This document shows positions 30,118-39,247 of a stretch of 64,000 nt of DNA, in pieces (the stretch's first letter is position 1; each line of letters starts with the position of its first letter). Both the position numbers and the translations under genes were made by a program. The DNA is from Methylobacterium iners (GTDB lineage: Bacteria > Pseudomonadota > Alphaproteobacteria > Rhizobiales > Beijerinckiaceae). A model generated the notes under the pieces. The model did no database searches. It was given only the letters and a program-made list of their open reading frames with translations, and was not told where the DNA came from. The stretch is taken from assembly GCF_022179305.1 (NCBI RefSeq), contig NZ_BPQP01000004.1:102704-166703 (forward strand), read 5' to 3'.

Positions 30118-31506
30118 TCAGCGGATGATGTTCATGAGGGCGGACATCATGTCCTGCGCCGTCGAGATCACCTTCGTGTTCGCAGAATAGGCCTGCTGGG
30201 TTACGATCATCTTAGAAAACTCGCTGGCAATATCCGTATTCGACTGCTCCACGTTGCCGCCCAGGACGGTCGTCCCCCGCAGGCCCAGGAGGGGCTCGCC
30301 GGATTCGAGGGTCTGCTCGTAATTGCCGCCCGAATCGGCTTTCAGCCCATCGTCGTTCGCGAACTGGACGACGCTGATATTGGCGAGCTCGATCGTGTTG
30401 CCGTTCGTGTACGTGCCAGAGATCTTGCCGTCGGAGGTCACCGAGGTGCCGATCAGGGTCCCCGAGGCGTAGCCGTCCTGCTGGAGGGTGTTGGTCGTCG
30501 TCCGGCCGCTCGAGGCGTTGTATTGGGTGAGGCCGCCGCTGCCGTACTGAAGGGTGATGTTGCCGAGATTCGTGCCGTCGATCGTCAGGGCGGGGATGGT
30601 CACCGAGTTCCCCGCCGGCGCGATGAGCTGACCGCTGCCATTGAACGAGAAGGACGTGCCGGCGTTCGTCCAACCGGATTCGTTGCCCGCAACGCTGCTG
30701 TCCGTGGCGTAGAACAGGTTCCAGACGTCGTTCAGGCCCGCCCCGACATCGCCGTTCTGGACCTTGCCCCATCGGGTCTGGACCGTCACCGGCGCGCCGC
30801 TATCCGTGTAGGCGGTGAGCGACGGGCCCTCGATGGTCTGGTTGATGAAGCTCGGTGCGTCGGCGACGGACACCGTCGAGGCGCCGGTGGGGGTCAGGAT
30901 CGCCGGGTTGGCGCCGGAGGCCAGGGCGCCGAGCAACTCGGAGCCTGCGCTCGTCGTGCTGGCATTGCTCGTGGCAGGCGACCGCGGCAGGTTCGCCGAG
31001 TAGGTGATGGTCGAGGTCGCACGAGCGGGCAGGATCGAGTTCGAAATCTGGATCGGTCCCTGCCCCCTCGCCTGCCCCGTGCTCGGGTCGAGGGTGGTGC
31101 CGGTGAGGTAGGCGCCTCCGCCGTTGACGAGGTAGCCGTCCTTGTCGAGGGCGAAATCGCCCCGGCGCGTGTAGATGCTGCCCGGCGCGAAGCCGGTCTG
31201 CCCGTTCGCGTCCCCAGTCCTGCGCTGGACGACGAAGAAGCCGTCACCGTTCAGCGCCATGTTCGTGCCGATGCTGGTCGCGGCCAGGCCGCCCTGGATC
31301 GTCGTGGTGAAGCGGGAGTTCGCCGCGACGGACCCGGCGACCTGGCGCCCGAGCGTCTGCTCGGCGACCAGGTCGACGAAGCTCGTATCGACGCGCTTGT
31401 AGCCCGTGGTCTGCGAGTTCGCGATGTTGCCCGAGATGTTCTCGAGCGAGAAGGATTGCGCCTTCAGGCCGGAGACGGCCGTCTGCATCGCGCTGAAGAC
31501 ATCCAT
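30118..31506 (-). CDS. flgE: Flagellar hook protein FlgE
   Basis: The protein has 462 residues. The start MDVFSAMQTAVSGLKAQSFS with NISGNIANSQTTGYKR is diagnostic, as is the end DIASEFSKMIVTQQAYSANT with TAQDMMSALMNIIR. The centre is a Thr/Ser/Gly-rich hook core. It polymerises into the extracellular hook. It is first in the flgE-flgK-flgL operon. The upstream gap to the BLUF gene holds a possible CtrA-type box. Confidence 0.95.
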   Translation of the reverse strand: MDVFSAMQTAVSGLKAQSFSLENISGNIANSQTTGYKRVDTSFVDLVAEQTLGRQVAGSVAANSRFTTTIQGGLAATSIGTNMALNGDGFFVVQRRTGDANGQTGFAPGSIYTRRGDFALDKDGYLVNGGGAYLTGTTLDPSTGQARGQGPIQISNSILPARATSTITYSANLPRSPATSNASTTSAGSELLGALASGANPAILTPTGASTVSVADAPSFINQTIEGPSLTAYTDSGAPVTVQTRWGKVQNGDVGAGLNDVWNLFYATDSSVAGNESGWTNAGTSFSFNGSGQLIAPAGNSVTIPALTIDGTNLGNITLQYGSGGLTQYNASSGRTTTNTLQQDGYASGTLIGTSVTSDGKISGTYTNGNTIELANISVVQFANDDGLKADSGGNYEQTLESGEPLLGLRGTTVLGGNVEQSNTDIASEFSKMIVTQQAYSANTKVISTAQDMMSALMNIIR

Positions 31507-31699
31507 GATCCAAACTCCATTCGCAACGCCGCGGGTGCGGCCGGCCCTGCCGGGGCCCGCTTCGCGACGGGTTCTGCAAGCGCCGCGCCAAGGCTAAGCC
31601 CTTGATTTCGAAGGGTTCGGGCAACCGGCGCTCGGCAGAACCGGCGCGTCGGCATCGACCGGCCGGCAGGATTTGCCTAGGCATCCCCGGGCGTCCCGC

Positions 31700-31715
31700 G
31701 TTTACGCGCCGTTAT
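31700..31715. promoter_or_regulatory. Possible CtrA-type box upstream of flgE and BLUF gene
   Basis: On the minus strand this reads ATAA-CGGCGCG-TAAAC, which shares the (A/T)TAAC-N6-GTAAAC layout with the fliX/flgI box. It lies 194 bases before flgE and 47 bases before the chosen BLUF start. The match is imperfect in both half sites. Confidence 0.3.
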
Positions 31716-31761
31716 GCTCGTTGCGGCTAGGATAGGGTCTGGGCCGGCTCGGAACGCTGAC

Positions 31762-32229
31762 ATGAAGAACAAACGGACGACGCTCGTCCACCTGATCTAC
31801 TTCTCGCGGCTCAACCTCGCCGCGGATGCGCCCACCCGCGCGCGCCAGCTCGGCGAGATCACCCGGCAGGCTCAGAAAAAGAACGAGTTCTCGGTGATCA
31901 CGAGCTTCCTCGTCGTGGAGCAGAACTTCGCCGCGCAGGTCATCGAGGGCGAGCGGATGTCGGTCAACGAGACCTTCGCGCGGATCAGCAACGACACCCG
32001 TCACCGCGACGTCCAGATCGTCGAGTGGCGCGAGATCGTGAAGCGGGAATTCGTGAACTCGTTCGCGACGGGCATCCGCAGCGCGGCCAACGACGCCCTG
32101 TTCCAGAAGGCCAACCTGATGCCGATGTTCCAGCGCGGCACGCCCCGGGCCGCTACGATCCATGCCCTGGCCGGGGCGCTCCAGGCCGAATCCATGTCGA
32201 AGCAGGGCATCGACCATCTCTTCGTCTGA
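31762..32229 (+). CDS. BLUF-domain blue-light sensor
   Basis: A 155-residue protein from MKNKRTTLVHLIYFSRLNL. BLUF features are the flavin-contacting Tyr in LIYFSR, the Asn in KKNEFSVITSF, and the Gln in FAAQVIEGERMSV, followed by FARISNDTRHRDVQIVEWRE. It ends with two C-terminal helices and no output domain, so it must act through a partner. Short BLUF proteins signal blue light to control motility or attachment in related bacteria. The next gene, 53 bases on, encodes a single receiver domain and is the natural partner candidate. An upstream ATG at 31714 has no ribosome binding site. Confidence 0.85.
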   Translation: MKNKRTTLVHLIYFSRLNLAADAPTRARQLGEITRQAQKKNEFSVITSFLVVEQNFAAQVIEGERMSVNETFARISNDTRHRDVQIVEWREIVKREFVNSFATGIRSAANDALFQKANLMPMFQRGTPRAATIHALAGALQAESMSKQGIDHLFV

Positions 32230-32282
32230 ACCTTAAGCCCGGACCGTGATGTCACCGCCGCGACCTTGAGTCCTTGAACGCC

Positions 32283-32735
32283 ATGAGCGAGACGCCCCCG
32301 ATCCTCATCGTCGACGACCAGGAGAAGCTCCTGAAGCTCGTCGTCCTGTTGATGAACCGGCTCGGCTTTCCGGACGTCGAGGGCGTGACCGACGGGTTCG
32401 AGGCGCTGGAGCGGCTTCGCCAGCGCAAGTACGCCCTCGTGATCTCCGACCTCGACATGGAGCCGATGGACGGGCTCGCGCTGCTGCGCGAGATCCGCGG
32501 CGACGACGCGCTGATGAACACGCCCTTCATCCTCACCGAGGCGTCCTTCGAGTTCGAGGACATCAACATGGCGCACCAGGCCGGTGCCGACGCCTTCATC
32601 CTCAAGCCGTTCGACATGGCGGTGCTGAAGGGCAAGCTCAAGCAGGTGATCAACCGCAAGCCGCGCCGTCGCGAGGCGCCGCTCGCCGCCGAATCGACCC
32701 TGACCGTGGATTTCCCGATGCTGGGGAAGTTCTGA
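32283..32735 (+). CDS. Single-domain response regulator (CheY-like)
   Basis: A 150-residue protein. The receiver core (residues 4-125) has the acidic pair in IVDDQEK, phospho-acceptor Asp in LVISDLDMEPMDG, Thr in FILTEAS and Lys in FILKPFD. About 25 extra basic and polar residues follow. With no output domain it should work by protein contact, for example at the flagellar motor or a kinase. It shares the SDxxMxPMxG pattern with the receiver of the cyclase at 11537. It lies between the BLUF gene and a convergent membrane-protein gene. Confidence 0.85.
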   Translation: MSETPPILIVDDQEKLLKLVVLLMNRLGFPDVEGVTDGFEALERLRQRKYALVISDLDMEPMDGLALLREIRGDDALMNTPFILTEASFEFEDINMAHQAGADAFILKPFDMAVLKGKLKQVINRKPRRREAPLAAESTLTVDFPMLGKF

Positions 32736-32742
32736 GCCCTGC

Positions 32743-33534
32743 TCAGTCGGCCACGATCCGCTCGTAGAGGTGCCAGGTCGCGTGGCCGAGGATCGGCATG
32801 ACGACCGCGAGCCCCACGAAGAGCGGCAGCGAGCCGAGCACCAGCATCCCGGCCACGACGAAGCCCCAGAGCGTCAGGGTGCGCGGGTTCTGCCGGAAGG
32901 CCGCGATCGAGGTCTCGATTGCGGTCAGCGCGTCCGCCTCCCGGTCGACTAGCAGCGGCACCGAGACGATGCTGACGGACAGCGCGAGCAGCGAGAAGGC
33001 GAAGCCGACGAGGTTGCCGAGCAGGATGAGCGCCCAGCCCCTGGGCGTAGTGAGCACCTCCTGCGCGAAGCCGAGGAAGGTCGCGGGCGCATAGGCGCCG
33101 TAGAGCGCCCAGTAGAGGCCCTGCGCGGCGACGAGCCAGGACAGGAAGATCACCGCGAGCACGAGGCCGACCACGGCCAGCGCGCCCGCCGCCGGTCTGC
33201 GCAGGCTCGCGAAGGCATGGTTCCAGCCCGTCTCGAGGCCGCGCGCCCGCCGGCGGCTGAGCTCGTAGAGACCGACCGCCAGGAAGGGTCCCAGCAGCGC
33301 GAAGCCCGCGGCGAGGGGGAAGAGCATCGGGATGACGTTCGCGCCGAAGGCGAGGAGCGCCACGAACACCCCGACCAGCGGATAGAGAAGGCTGATGAAG
33401 ACGACATGGGTCGGCATCGCGAGGAAATCCTCGAAGCCGAGCCGGAACGCCGTCTTGAAGTCGTCGGCGCCGATGTCGCGGACGCGGAGCCGGTCCGCGA
33501 CGCGGCCGGGGAAGATCGCCTGAACTGTCGTCAT
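32743..33534 (-). CDS. DUF2189 membrane protein
   Basis: A 263-residue protein with six hydrophobic helices after a short soluble start (RVRDIGADDFKTAFRLGFED). The ED-F pattern, the GPFLAVGLYELSRRRARGLE loop and the final MPILGHATWHLYERIV match the DUF2189 integral membrane family, of unknown function. It stands alone, convergent with the response-regulator gene. Confidence 0.8.
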   Translation of the reverse strand: MTTVQAIFPGRVADRLRVRDIGADDFKTAFRLGFEDFLAMPTHVVFISLLYPLVGVFVALLAFGANVIPMLFPLAAGFALLGPFLAVGLYELSRRRARGLETGWNHAFASLRRPAAGALAVVGLVLAVIFLSWLVAAQGLYWALYGAYAPATFLGFAQEVLTTPRGWALILLGNLVGFAFSLLALSVSIVSVPLLVDREADALTAIETSIAAFRQNPRTLTLWGFVVAGMLVLGSLPLFVGLAVVMPILGHATWHLYERIVAD

Positions 33535-33718
33535 CGCTCGTACCTTCCATCAGGAACGAGGCTCGCGACGCAGAGACCGGGCCTTGATACGCATGCGCGG
33601 ACGCGCAGATCGAGAGCCGAATACGTGATCCTAGGCCGGTTCGCTCAAGATGTCGTGTGCTAGTCCGCCGTATCGCGCGAAATTGAGAGGGGAGAGAGCC
33701 AATATTCGCGTGATACCG

Positions 33719-35341
33719 TCAAGCTGCCCGCTTCTGGTAATCCTTCACATCCGTGAACCGCAGATCCGGCGCCCGATCCTCCTCGTAGCGGAGCGAGAAG
33801 GCGGTGGTCGCCATGAAGACGGGCGCGCCGTCGAGGTCGCTCGCCATCGCCGAGCCGTGGCTGCCGATGAACGTGTCGATCGCGGCCTCCGAATCCGCCT
33901 CGATCCAGCGGCAGATCGAGAAGCGCGTCGGCTCGTAGTCGATCGGCAGCCCGTACTCGGCCTGGAGGCGCTCCTTCAGCACGTCGAGCTGCAGCGCGCC
34001 GACGACGCCGACGATGGCCTGGGAGCCGTCATGGGGCCTGAAGACCTGGACGACGCCCTCCTCGCCCATCTGCTGCAGGGCCTCCCGCAGCTTCTTGGCC
34101 TTCATCGCGTCGGTGAGCTTGATCCGGCGCAGGATCTCGGGCGCGAAGCTCGGCACTCCGCGGAACACGATCTCCTCGCCCTCGGTCAGCGTGTCGCCGA
34201 TGCGCAGCGTGCCGTGGTTCGGGATGCCGACCACGTCGCCGGCGAAGGCCTCGTCGGCGATGGCGCGGTCCTGCGCGAAGAAGAATTGCGGAGCCGAGAG
34301 CGACATCGGCTTGCCGGTGCGCACGAGCCGCGCCTTCATGCCCCGCGAGAGCTTGCCCGAGCAGACCCGCATGAAGGCGATGCGGTCGCGGTGGTTCGGG
34401 TCCATGTTCGCCTGGATCTTGAAGACGAACCCGGTCATGCGCGGCTCGGTGGGCGCGACGAGGCGCTTGTCGGAATCCTGCCCCCGCGGCGGCGGCGCGA
34501 AGCGCGCCAAGCCGTCGATGAGGTCGCGCACCCCGAAATTGCGCAAGGCCGAGCCGAAGAAAACCGGCGTGAGGTGCCCCTCGCGGAAGGCGTCGAGGTC
34601 GAAGCGCTTGAGGCCGGTCTCGGCGAGCTCCGCCTCCTCGCGCCATGTCGCGGCCTCCCCCTCCTCGGTGAGGAGCTGATCGAAGAGCGGGTCCTCGACG
34701 CCGGAGACCGGGACGGTGCCGGCGTCGTCGGCCGCGTCGAGGCGGCGGACACGGCCGTTGCCGAGGTCGTAGGTGCCCGCAAAGCTTCGGCCCCGCCCGA
34801 TCGGCCAGGTGACCGGGGCGACGTCCAGCGCCAGGGTCTTCTCGATCTCGTCCAGCAGCTCGAAGGGATCGCGGGCCTCGCGGTCGAGCTTGTTCACGAA
34901 GGTGACGATCGGAATGTCCCGAAGCCGGCAGACCTCGAACAGCTTGCGCGTGCGCGCCTCGATGCCCTTGGCCGCGTCGATCACCATCACGGCCGAATCC
35001 ACGGCCGTCAGCGTCCGGTAGGTGTCCTCCGAGAAGTCCTCGTGGCCCGGCGTATCGAGCAGGTTGAAGACGCAGTCGCCATACTCGAAGGTCATCACCG
35101 AGGTGACGACGGAGATGCCGCGCTCCTTCTCGATGCCCATCCAGTCGGAGCGGGTCGAGACGCGGTTGCGCTTGGCCTTGACCTCGCCGGCAAGCTGGAT
35201 GGCGCCGCCGAACAGCAGCAGCTTCTCGGTGAGCGTCGTCTTGCCGGCATCCGGGTGGGAGATGATGGCGAAGGTGCGCCGGCGCGCGACCGGATCGGCC
35301 GGGCGGGTATTGGCGGCTTCGGTCGGGTTCTGCATCAACAT
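33719..35341 (-). CDS. prfC: Peptide chain release factor 3
   Basis: A 540-residue translational GTPase. G1 is SHPDAGKTTLTEK, switch I is RGISVVTSVM, G3 is DTPGHEDF and G4 is NKLDREARDP. Domain II and the RF3-specific C-terminal domain (FQKK-like VVGALQLDVLKERLQAEYGL, then RWIEADSEAAIDTF) are complete. RF3 uses GTP to recycle RF1 and RF2 from the ribosome after termination. Length is normal. No co-transcribed neighbour is seen. Confidence 0.95.
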   Translation of the reverse strand: MLMQNPTEAANTRPADPVARRRTFAIISHPDAGKTTLTEKLLLFGGAIQLAGEVKAKRNRVSTRSDWMGIEKERGISVVTSVMTFEYGDCVFNLLDTPGHEDFSEDTYRTLTAVDSAVMVIDAAKGIEARTRKLFEVCRLRDIPIVTFVNKLDREARDPFELLDEIEKTLALDVAPVTWPIGRGRSFAGTYDLGNGRVRRLDAADDAGTVPVSGVEDPLFDQLLTEEGEAATWREEAELAETGLKRFDLDAFREGHLTPVFFGSALRNFGVRDLIDGLARFAPPPRGQDSDKRLVAPTEPRMTGFVFKIQANMDPNHRDRIAFMRVCSGKLSRGMKARLVRTGKPMSLSAPQFFFAQDRAIADEAFAGDVVGIPNHGTLRIGDTLTEGEEIVFRGVPSFAPEILRRIKLTDAMKAKKLREALQQMGEEGVVQVFRPHDGSQAIVGVVGALQLDVLKERLQAEYGLPIDYEPTRFSICRWIEADSEAAIDTFIGSHGSAMASDLDGAPVFMATTAFSLRYEEDRAPDLRFTDVKDYQKRAA

Positions 35342-35470
35342 CGCGGGGGGCGACTTTCGATTCCGGGTCGGCGGGTTCGAGCATGGATCGGGCGCGGCGC
35401 GCCGGCGCGTTCACCGGACCCGAGACGTCGCCCTCTTACCCTGTTCCGCGGCGCCGACGAAAGCCGCGCC

Positions 35471-36220
35471 CTAACCCCGGCCGATGAAGGGCATCTTCGT
35501 TGCCATCACGGTGAGGAAGGGCACGTTGGCGTCGAGCGGCAGGCCGGCCATGTAGAGGACGGCATCGACCACGTGGCGCAGGTCCAGGAGCGGCTCGGGC
35601 CGGCGCGAGCCGTCCGCCTGCAGGATGTCGGCCGCCATCGGCCGGGTCATCTCCGTCTCGGCATTGCCGATATCGATTTGGCCGCAGGCGATGTCGTGGG
35701 GGCGCCCGTCGAGGATCGTCGCTTTGGTCAGGCCGGTGACCGCGTGCTTCGTCGCGGTGTAGGCGGCGGCGTTCGGCCGGGGCGCGTGGGCCGAGATCGA
35801 GCCGTTGTTGATGATGCGCCCGCCGCGCGGCTCCTGCGCCTTCATCAGCCGGAACGCTCCTTGCGTGCACAGGAAGGCCCCCGTGAGGTTCACGTTGACG
35901 ACGGCGCGCCATTGCGCGAGCGGGAGCTCGTCGATTGGAACCGATGGCGCAAAGAGGCCCGCATTGTTGAACAGGAAGTCGAGCCGACCGAACGTCTCGT
36001 GCACCCGCGCGAACAGGCGTTCGACGGCCTGCGGATCGGCGACGTCGGCGGCGACCGCGTGCGCCTCGACGCCCTGGGCACGGGCCTCGCTCGCCACGAC
36101 CTCCAGCGGGTCAGGCCTGCGCCCGGCCAGCACGAGATCGTAGCCCGCTCCCGCGAGCCCGAGGGCCACGGCCCGGCCGATGCCGGAGCCAGCTCCCGTC
36201 ACGACGGCGCTGCGTCTCAT
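35471..36220 (-). CDS. Short-chain dehydrogenase/reductase
   Basis: A 249-residue classical SDR. Cofactor motif TGAGSGIG sits at residues 8-15, NNAG is at about 90, the catalytic Ser is in NNGSISAH and the YxxxK is in [14 protein letters not shown] after strand 2 suggests NADP(H). The ending [13 protein letters not shown] is conserved in a group of uncharacterised SDRs. The substrate is unknown. It lies just before the tRNA-Gln gene in which the island is inserted. Confidence 0.88.
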   Translation of the reverse strand: MRRSAVVTGAGSGIGRAVALGLAGAGYDLVLAGRRPDPLEVVASEARAQGVEAHAVAADVADPQAVERLFARVHETFGRLDFLFNNAGLFAPSVPIDELPLAQWRAVVNVNLTGAFLCTQGAFRLMKAQEPRGGRIINNGSISAHAPRPNAAAYTATKHAVTGLTKATILDGRPHDIACGQIDIGNAETEMTRPMAADILQADGSRRPEPLLDLRHVVDAVLYMAGLPLDANVPFLTVMATKMPFIGRG

Positions 36221-36306
36221 TTCTCAACCTCGCTCAAGCCGACGATGCCGGTCCCCTGTTGCCAAGCCCGGACCGCTGCGTCTAGACAACGCCCGGCCTA
36301 AAGCGA

Positions 36307-36381
<75 letters not shown>

Positions 36382-36454
36382 ACTTCCCGCTAAAGCATTG
36401 ATAGTGCTCACATCCGGGTCGTCCGCCGCAGCGGATCGGCCGTGTTGTTACAAT

Positions 36455-36471
36455 TCGCTGCTACAATCGCC
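36455..36471 (+). other. Putative integrase arm site, left
   Basis: TCGCTGCTACAATCGCC. It matches the right-end site (62,683-62,699) in 16 of 17 bases and the same orientation, at a similar distance (72 against 66 bases) from the respective core. A partial third copy (TACAATTCGC) starts at 36,449, giving a 13-base direct repeat. The placement between att core and int start is that of arm-type sites or an int operator. Confidence 0.6.
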
Positions 36472-36494
36472 GTTGTCGAGCGGCGTGGAGCAGC

Positions 36495-38381
36495 ATGGCA
36501 CGCCTCGTCAATGTCACACGCCGCGCCGGCATCTTCCACTTCCGGCGGGTCGTCCCACTCAACCTGCGTGCGCGCCTCCAGCGACGCGAGCTCGTCCGCT
36601 CTCTCGGCACGACATGCAGCTCAGCTGCCAAGCTTCGGGCCGACCTGCTATACCGCGAATCCGAACGCCTCTTCGTTGCTGCCTCAACCATGCTGCCACA
36701 AGACCAGCTCGCGCGCCTCGTCCAAGACTTTTACACGCTCGTCCTCGACATCGACGACCACCGACGCCTCCTCGAGGGTGCCCTGGAGGAGGAGGACCAT
36801 GCCTTCCAGGTAGCCTTCCTCGAAGATCTCATTAACCGGCACCGCAGCGCACTCGCGCGCAATCAGTTTGAAGATGTGGAGTTGGCGACCAGTGTGATCC
36901 TGCGGAGGCAGGGCATCACGCCGGAGAGCCTGGGCCCGGGGGAACACAACCAAATCAGGCAAGCCATCCTGCGCGCCGGTATAGACCTCGCGCAGCAGCT
37001 GCGGGCTCGCTACGACGGCAACTTCAATTACGAGCCGAGAGACAAACTCCTCCAGACTCCGATTGCTGCCACGCCGAAGTACGTGACGTCCGTCACAGCC
37101 GCGGGAGCAATCCCCTCAATTACTGTGTTCTCAGACTCCCTGCCCCCGGTCACTGATACCCCCGCAGTATCCAAGGTTCAGGCATCGGCATCACTGGACG
37201 GGCCGTTGCTGTCGGTCGTAGGTCAAGAGTTTCGCCGCGACCAGCATTCCACGAAAACCTGGGATGCCCAGACGGCGAACCAGGCCAGTGCCACCTACCG
37301 ACTCTTCATCGAGGCCTGCGGTGACCGACCCCTCGCAGCTTACGGGCGGCCTGACGCTGACCGGTTCCGCAAGCAGGTGTCTCTGATGCCCTGCGACTAC
37401 AGCAAGGCCGTGCAGTACCGTGGTCTCACCGTGCCCCAGATTGTAGAGAAGGCTGAGGTCGAGGCCGTGACGCGGGCCGTCAAGCGTCTGAGCCAGCGCA
37501 CCGTCAAGCGGCACTTCTCCGCCCTCTCAGCACTCTGGTCCTCGTCAATCTCTGCGGGCGCAGTCAAGGAGAACATCTTCGCCGGCTTCCGCTTCGCCGC
37601 AGCCAAGCGGGCCAAGGACCAGCGCCCCATGTGGTTGCGGTCTGAACTGAGGCAGCTCCTCTCAACGCCAGTCTGGACAGGCTGCAAGTCGGACGTACGG
37701 CGCGGGGAACCGGGCTCGCTGATCCTTCGCGACGAGTATTATTGGATCCCGCTCATTGGCGTCTTCTCAGGTATGCGCCAGGAAGAGATCTGTCAGCTGC
37801 ACGTGGCAGACGTGAGAGAGGAAGAGGGTATCACCTTCTTCGACCTCAACGAGCGCCCTCCGCGCAAGCTCAAGAACGCCACCGCAGTGCGCCGGGTGCC
37901 GGTCCACAAGGAGTTAGTTCGCCTCGGTCTGCTGGATCATGTGACGGCCTGTCGTCGGGCCGGCGAGGCTTTGCTCTTCTCAAACCTTACCCGCGGCGGT
38001 GCTGACGCCCGGCTCGGTCACGCATTCTCCAAGTGGTTCACGCGTTACCGCCAGGAACAGGGTTTGTACCGGTCCGGCCTGGATTTCCACGCACTGCGCC
38101 ACACAGCTACGACACTGATGCATCAAGCCGATGCTAACCCCGTCGTGGTCGACCACGTTACAGGCCATACGACAGAGGGCGAGACCAGCCGCTACACGAA
38201 GGGATCGACTCTCCTGCAGCTGCAGGATGCCATCAATCTCATCGACCTCCACTTCGACGTGACTTCCCTAGCCCTGACGAAAGGGCTGAAGGTCACTACG
38301 GGTCCAGGCCGTAAGCCTCACCCGAGCACGCGAAAGAAACGGGCAGCACGCAGCTCAAACCTGACGACCCGAAAACGCTAG
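36495..38381 (+). CDS. Tyrosine recombinase (island integrase)
   Basis: A 628-residue integrase. The N-terminus is of the DUF6538 kind (ARLVNVTRRAGIFHFRRVVP), a core-binding region spans about 240-360, and the catalytic domain follows. The catalytic Arg is in FSGMRQEEICQLH (R428), the HxxR is FHALRHT (H532, R535), a second His is in VTGHTTEG and the nucleophile Tyr567 is in TSRYTKG. All key residues are intact, so the enzyme is probably active in integration and excision. GGAG precedes the ATG. The adjacency to attL and its orientation away from the tRNA are standard for integrative elements. Confidence 0.93.
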   Translation: MARLVNVTRRAGIFHFRRVVPLNLRARLQRRELVRSLGTTCSSAAKLRADLLYRESERLFVAASTMLPQDQLARLVQDFYTLVLDIDDHRRLLEGALEEEDHAFQVAFLEDLINRHRSALARNQFEDVELATSVILRRQGITPESLGPGEHNQIRQAILRAGIDLAQQLRARYDGNFNYEPRDKLLQTPIAATPKYVTSVTAAGAIPSITVFSDSLPPVTDTPAVSKVQASASLDGPLLSVVGQEFRRDQHSTKTWDAQTANQASATYRLFIEACGDRPLAAYGRPDADRFRKQVSLMPCDYSKAVQYRGLTVPQIVEKAEVEAVTRAVKRLSQRTVKRHFSALSALWSSSISAGAVKENIFAGFRFAAAKRAKDQRPMWLRSELRQLLSTPVWTGCKSDVRRGEPGSLILRDEYYWIPLIGVFSGMRQEEICQLHVADVREEEGITFFDLNERPPRKLKNATAVRRVPVHKELVRLGLLDHVTACRRAGEALLFSNLTRGGADARLGHAFSKWFTRYRQEQGLYRSGLDFHALRHTATTLMHQADANPVVVDHVTGHTTEGETSRYTKGSTLLQLQDAINLIDLHFDVTSLALTKGLKVTTGPGRKPHPSTRKKRAARSSNLTTRKR

Positions 38382-38524
38382 TAGATCTTCATCACGTCGC
38401 GCTTCTCGCGCGAACGTCATTTCACCATATCAGTGCACACGCCAGGCCCCTTACGGGCTCCGAGCCTCCACCGCTAACCAGGCGGGACGGGGACCGCCGG
38501 ATCAAGCGCCGAAGGGCATCGGCA

Positions 38525-38554
38525 TAAAAAGGGCAGCCCGGTCACCTGGGCTGC
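38525..38554 (-). terminator. Intrinsic terminator, minus strand
   Basis: Read on the minus strand, GCAGCCC and GGGCTGC form a 7-base stem around an AGGTGACC loop, and CCTTTTTA follows at once. It would end transcripts coming from the right, against the direction of the integrase gene. Confidence 0.6.
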
Positions 38555-38855
38555 TCAGGAGAGAGGAACGGCCAGCGCCCCAGCCCTCTCAGACGACTTC
38601 CCACTCCAAGGGTTCGGAGAGTGGGGTCCGTCCGCGTTGACCACCGGGAAGGTGGGAAGCGACGTGTAAAAGCCGACCGCTCAACCCCGGCTTACCTGTG
38701 ACAAGGTTGCGTTTCCGGCCCCAGCTCCGACGGCCTCCCAGAGAGACCGACGCGAGCATCAGCTTCTGCCACTCACCGGCGAAGCTGTGCCCTGTCGGGC
38801 ACAACAACCCCTCGGGCCTCCCTGTCAGGAGCAACGCCGAGCCGCTTCATACCAA

Positions 38856-38879
38856 GATCCCCTCCATAAAGAGGGGATC
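38856..38879. repeat. Perfect 9-base inverted repeat
   Basis: GATCCCCTC, loop CATAAA, GAGGGGATC. The hairpin is strong but no T-run follows on either side, so it is more likely an operator, an origin-type structure or a scar than a terminator. Confidence 0.5.
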
Positions 38880-39060
38880 GGTGAGGAGGACAACCGAACG
38901 ACCCGCCACGGCGCCCGTTGCCAGCCCTGAATAGCCAGCCGCCGATCTCCGACCGACCCGCAGTCCCTGGGTCCGTCTGGCAGTCCGGCGCCTTCCTGCA
39001 ATCCGGCGGTCCGGCGCCCTCCCGCAACGCCTTGCACTCACACGAGATCTGGCAACACCG

Positions 39061-39091
39061 TTCCGTTTTTCGCGAAGGTGACTCCGTTTTG
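39061..39091. repeat. Two-box element, copy a
   Basis: TTCCGTTTTT and CTCCGTTTTG begin exactly 21 bases apart. The same pair with the same spacing occurs at 41,019, 46,936 and 54,205. Here it is followed 22 bases later by a fossil of the rep gene end, as in copy b. Confidence 0.7.
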
Positions 39092-39112
39092 ACGACATCG
39101 TCGACCAGCCTT

Positions 39113-39157
39113 TCAGATGCACAGGGTCAGCGAGAGTTCGTCTGGGGCCGTTCATGC
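39113..39157 (-). pseudogene. Remnant of a second rep gene 3' end
   Basis: The 45 bases align with the last 48 bases of the rep gene at 41,072 (both contain TCAGATGCACAG at one end and CCGTTCATGC at the other), with small indels that break the frame. The two-box element lies at nearly the same distance downstream in both. The rest of this gene copy is gone. Confidence 0.6.
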
Positions 39158-39247
39158 CTCCACCCGTCACGGGGCGCTCAGTCCCCCTGCCCCCTCATGG
39201 CTCCAGGCCGAGATTGAATCGTAGCAGCCAGCTGCCTACCCTGCGGC

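Larger units (their letters stand above)
38382..39247. other. Island gap with repeats but no clear gene
   Basis: This stretch of 866 bases holds a minus-strand terminator (38,525-38,554), a perfect hairpin (38,856-38,879), the first two-box element (39,061-39,091) and the remnant of a rep gene end (39,113-39,157). A minus-strand frame 38,589-38,834 (81 residues, MLLTGRPEGLLCPTGHSF) ends 35 bases before the terminator and might be a small gene. No family supports it. Confidence 0.5.

Noticed and set aside
33650-36301. An 883-codon plus-strand frame across prfC and the SDR gene
   Set aside because: It is antisense to two clear genes and has no motif of its own.
38575-38585. GCGCCCCAGCC, matching 11 bases of the att core
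   Set aside because: It is too short in GC-rich sequence to be distinguished from chance; the flanks do not match the tRNA.
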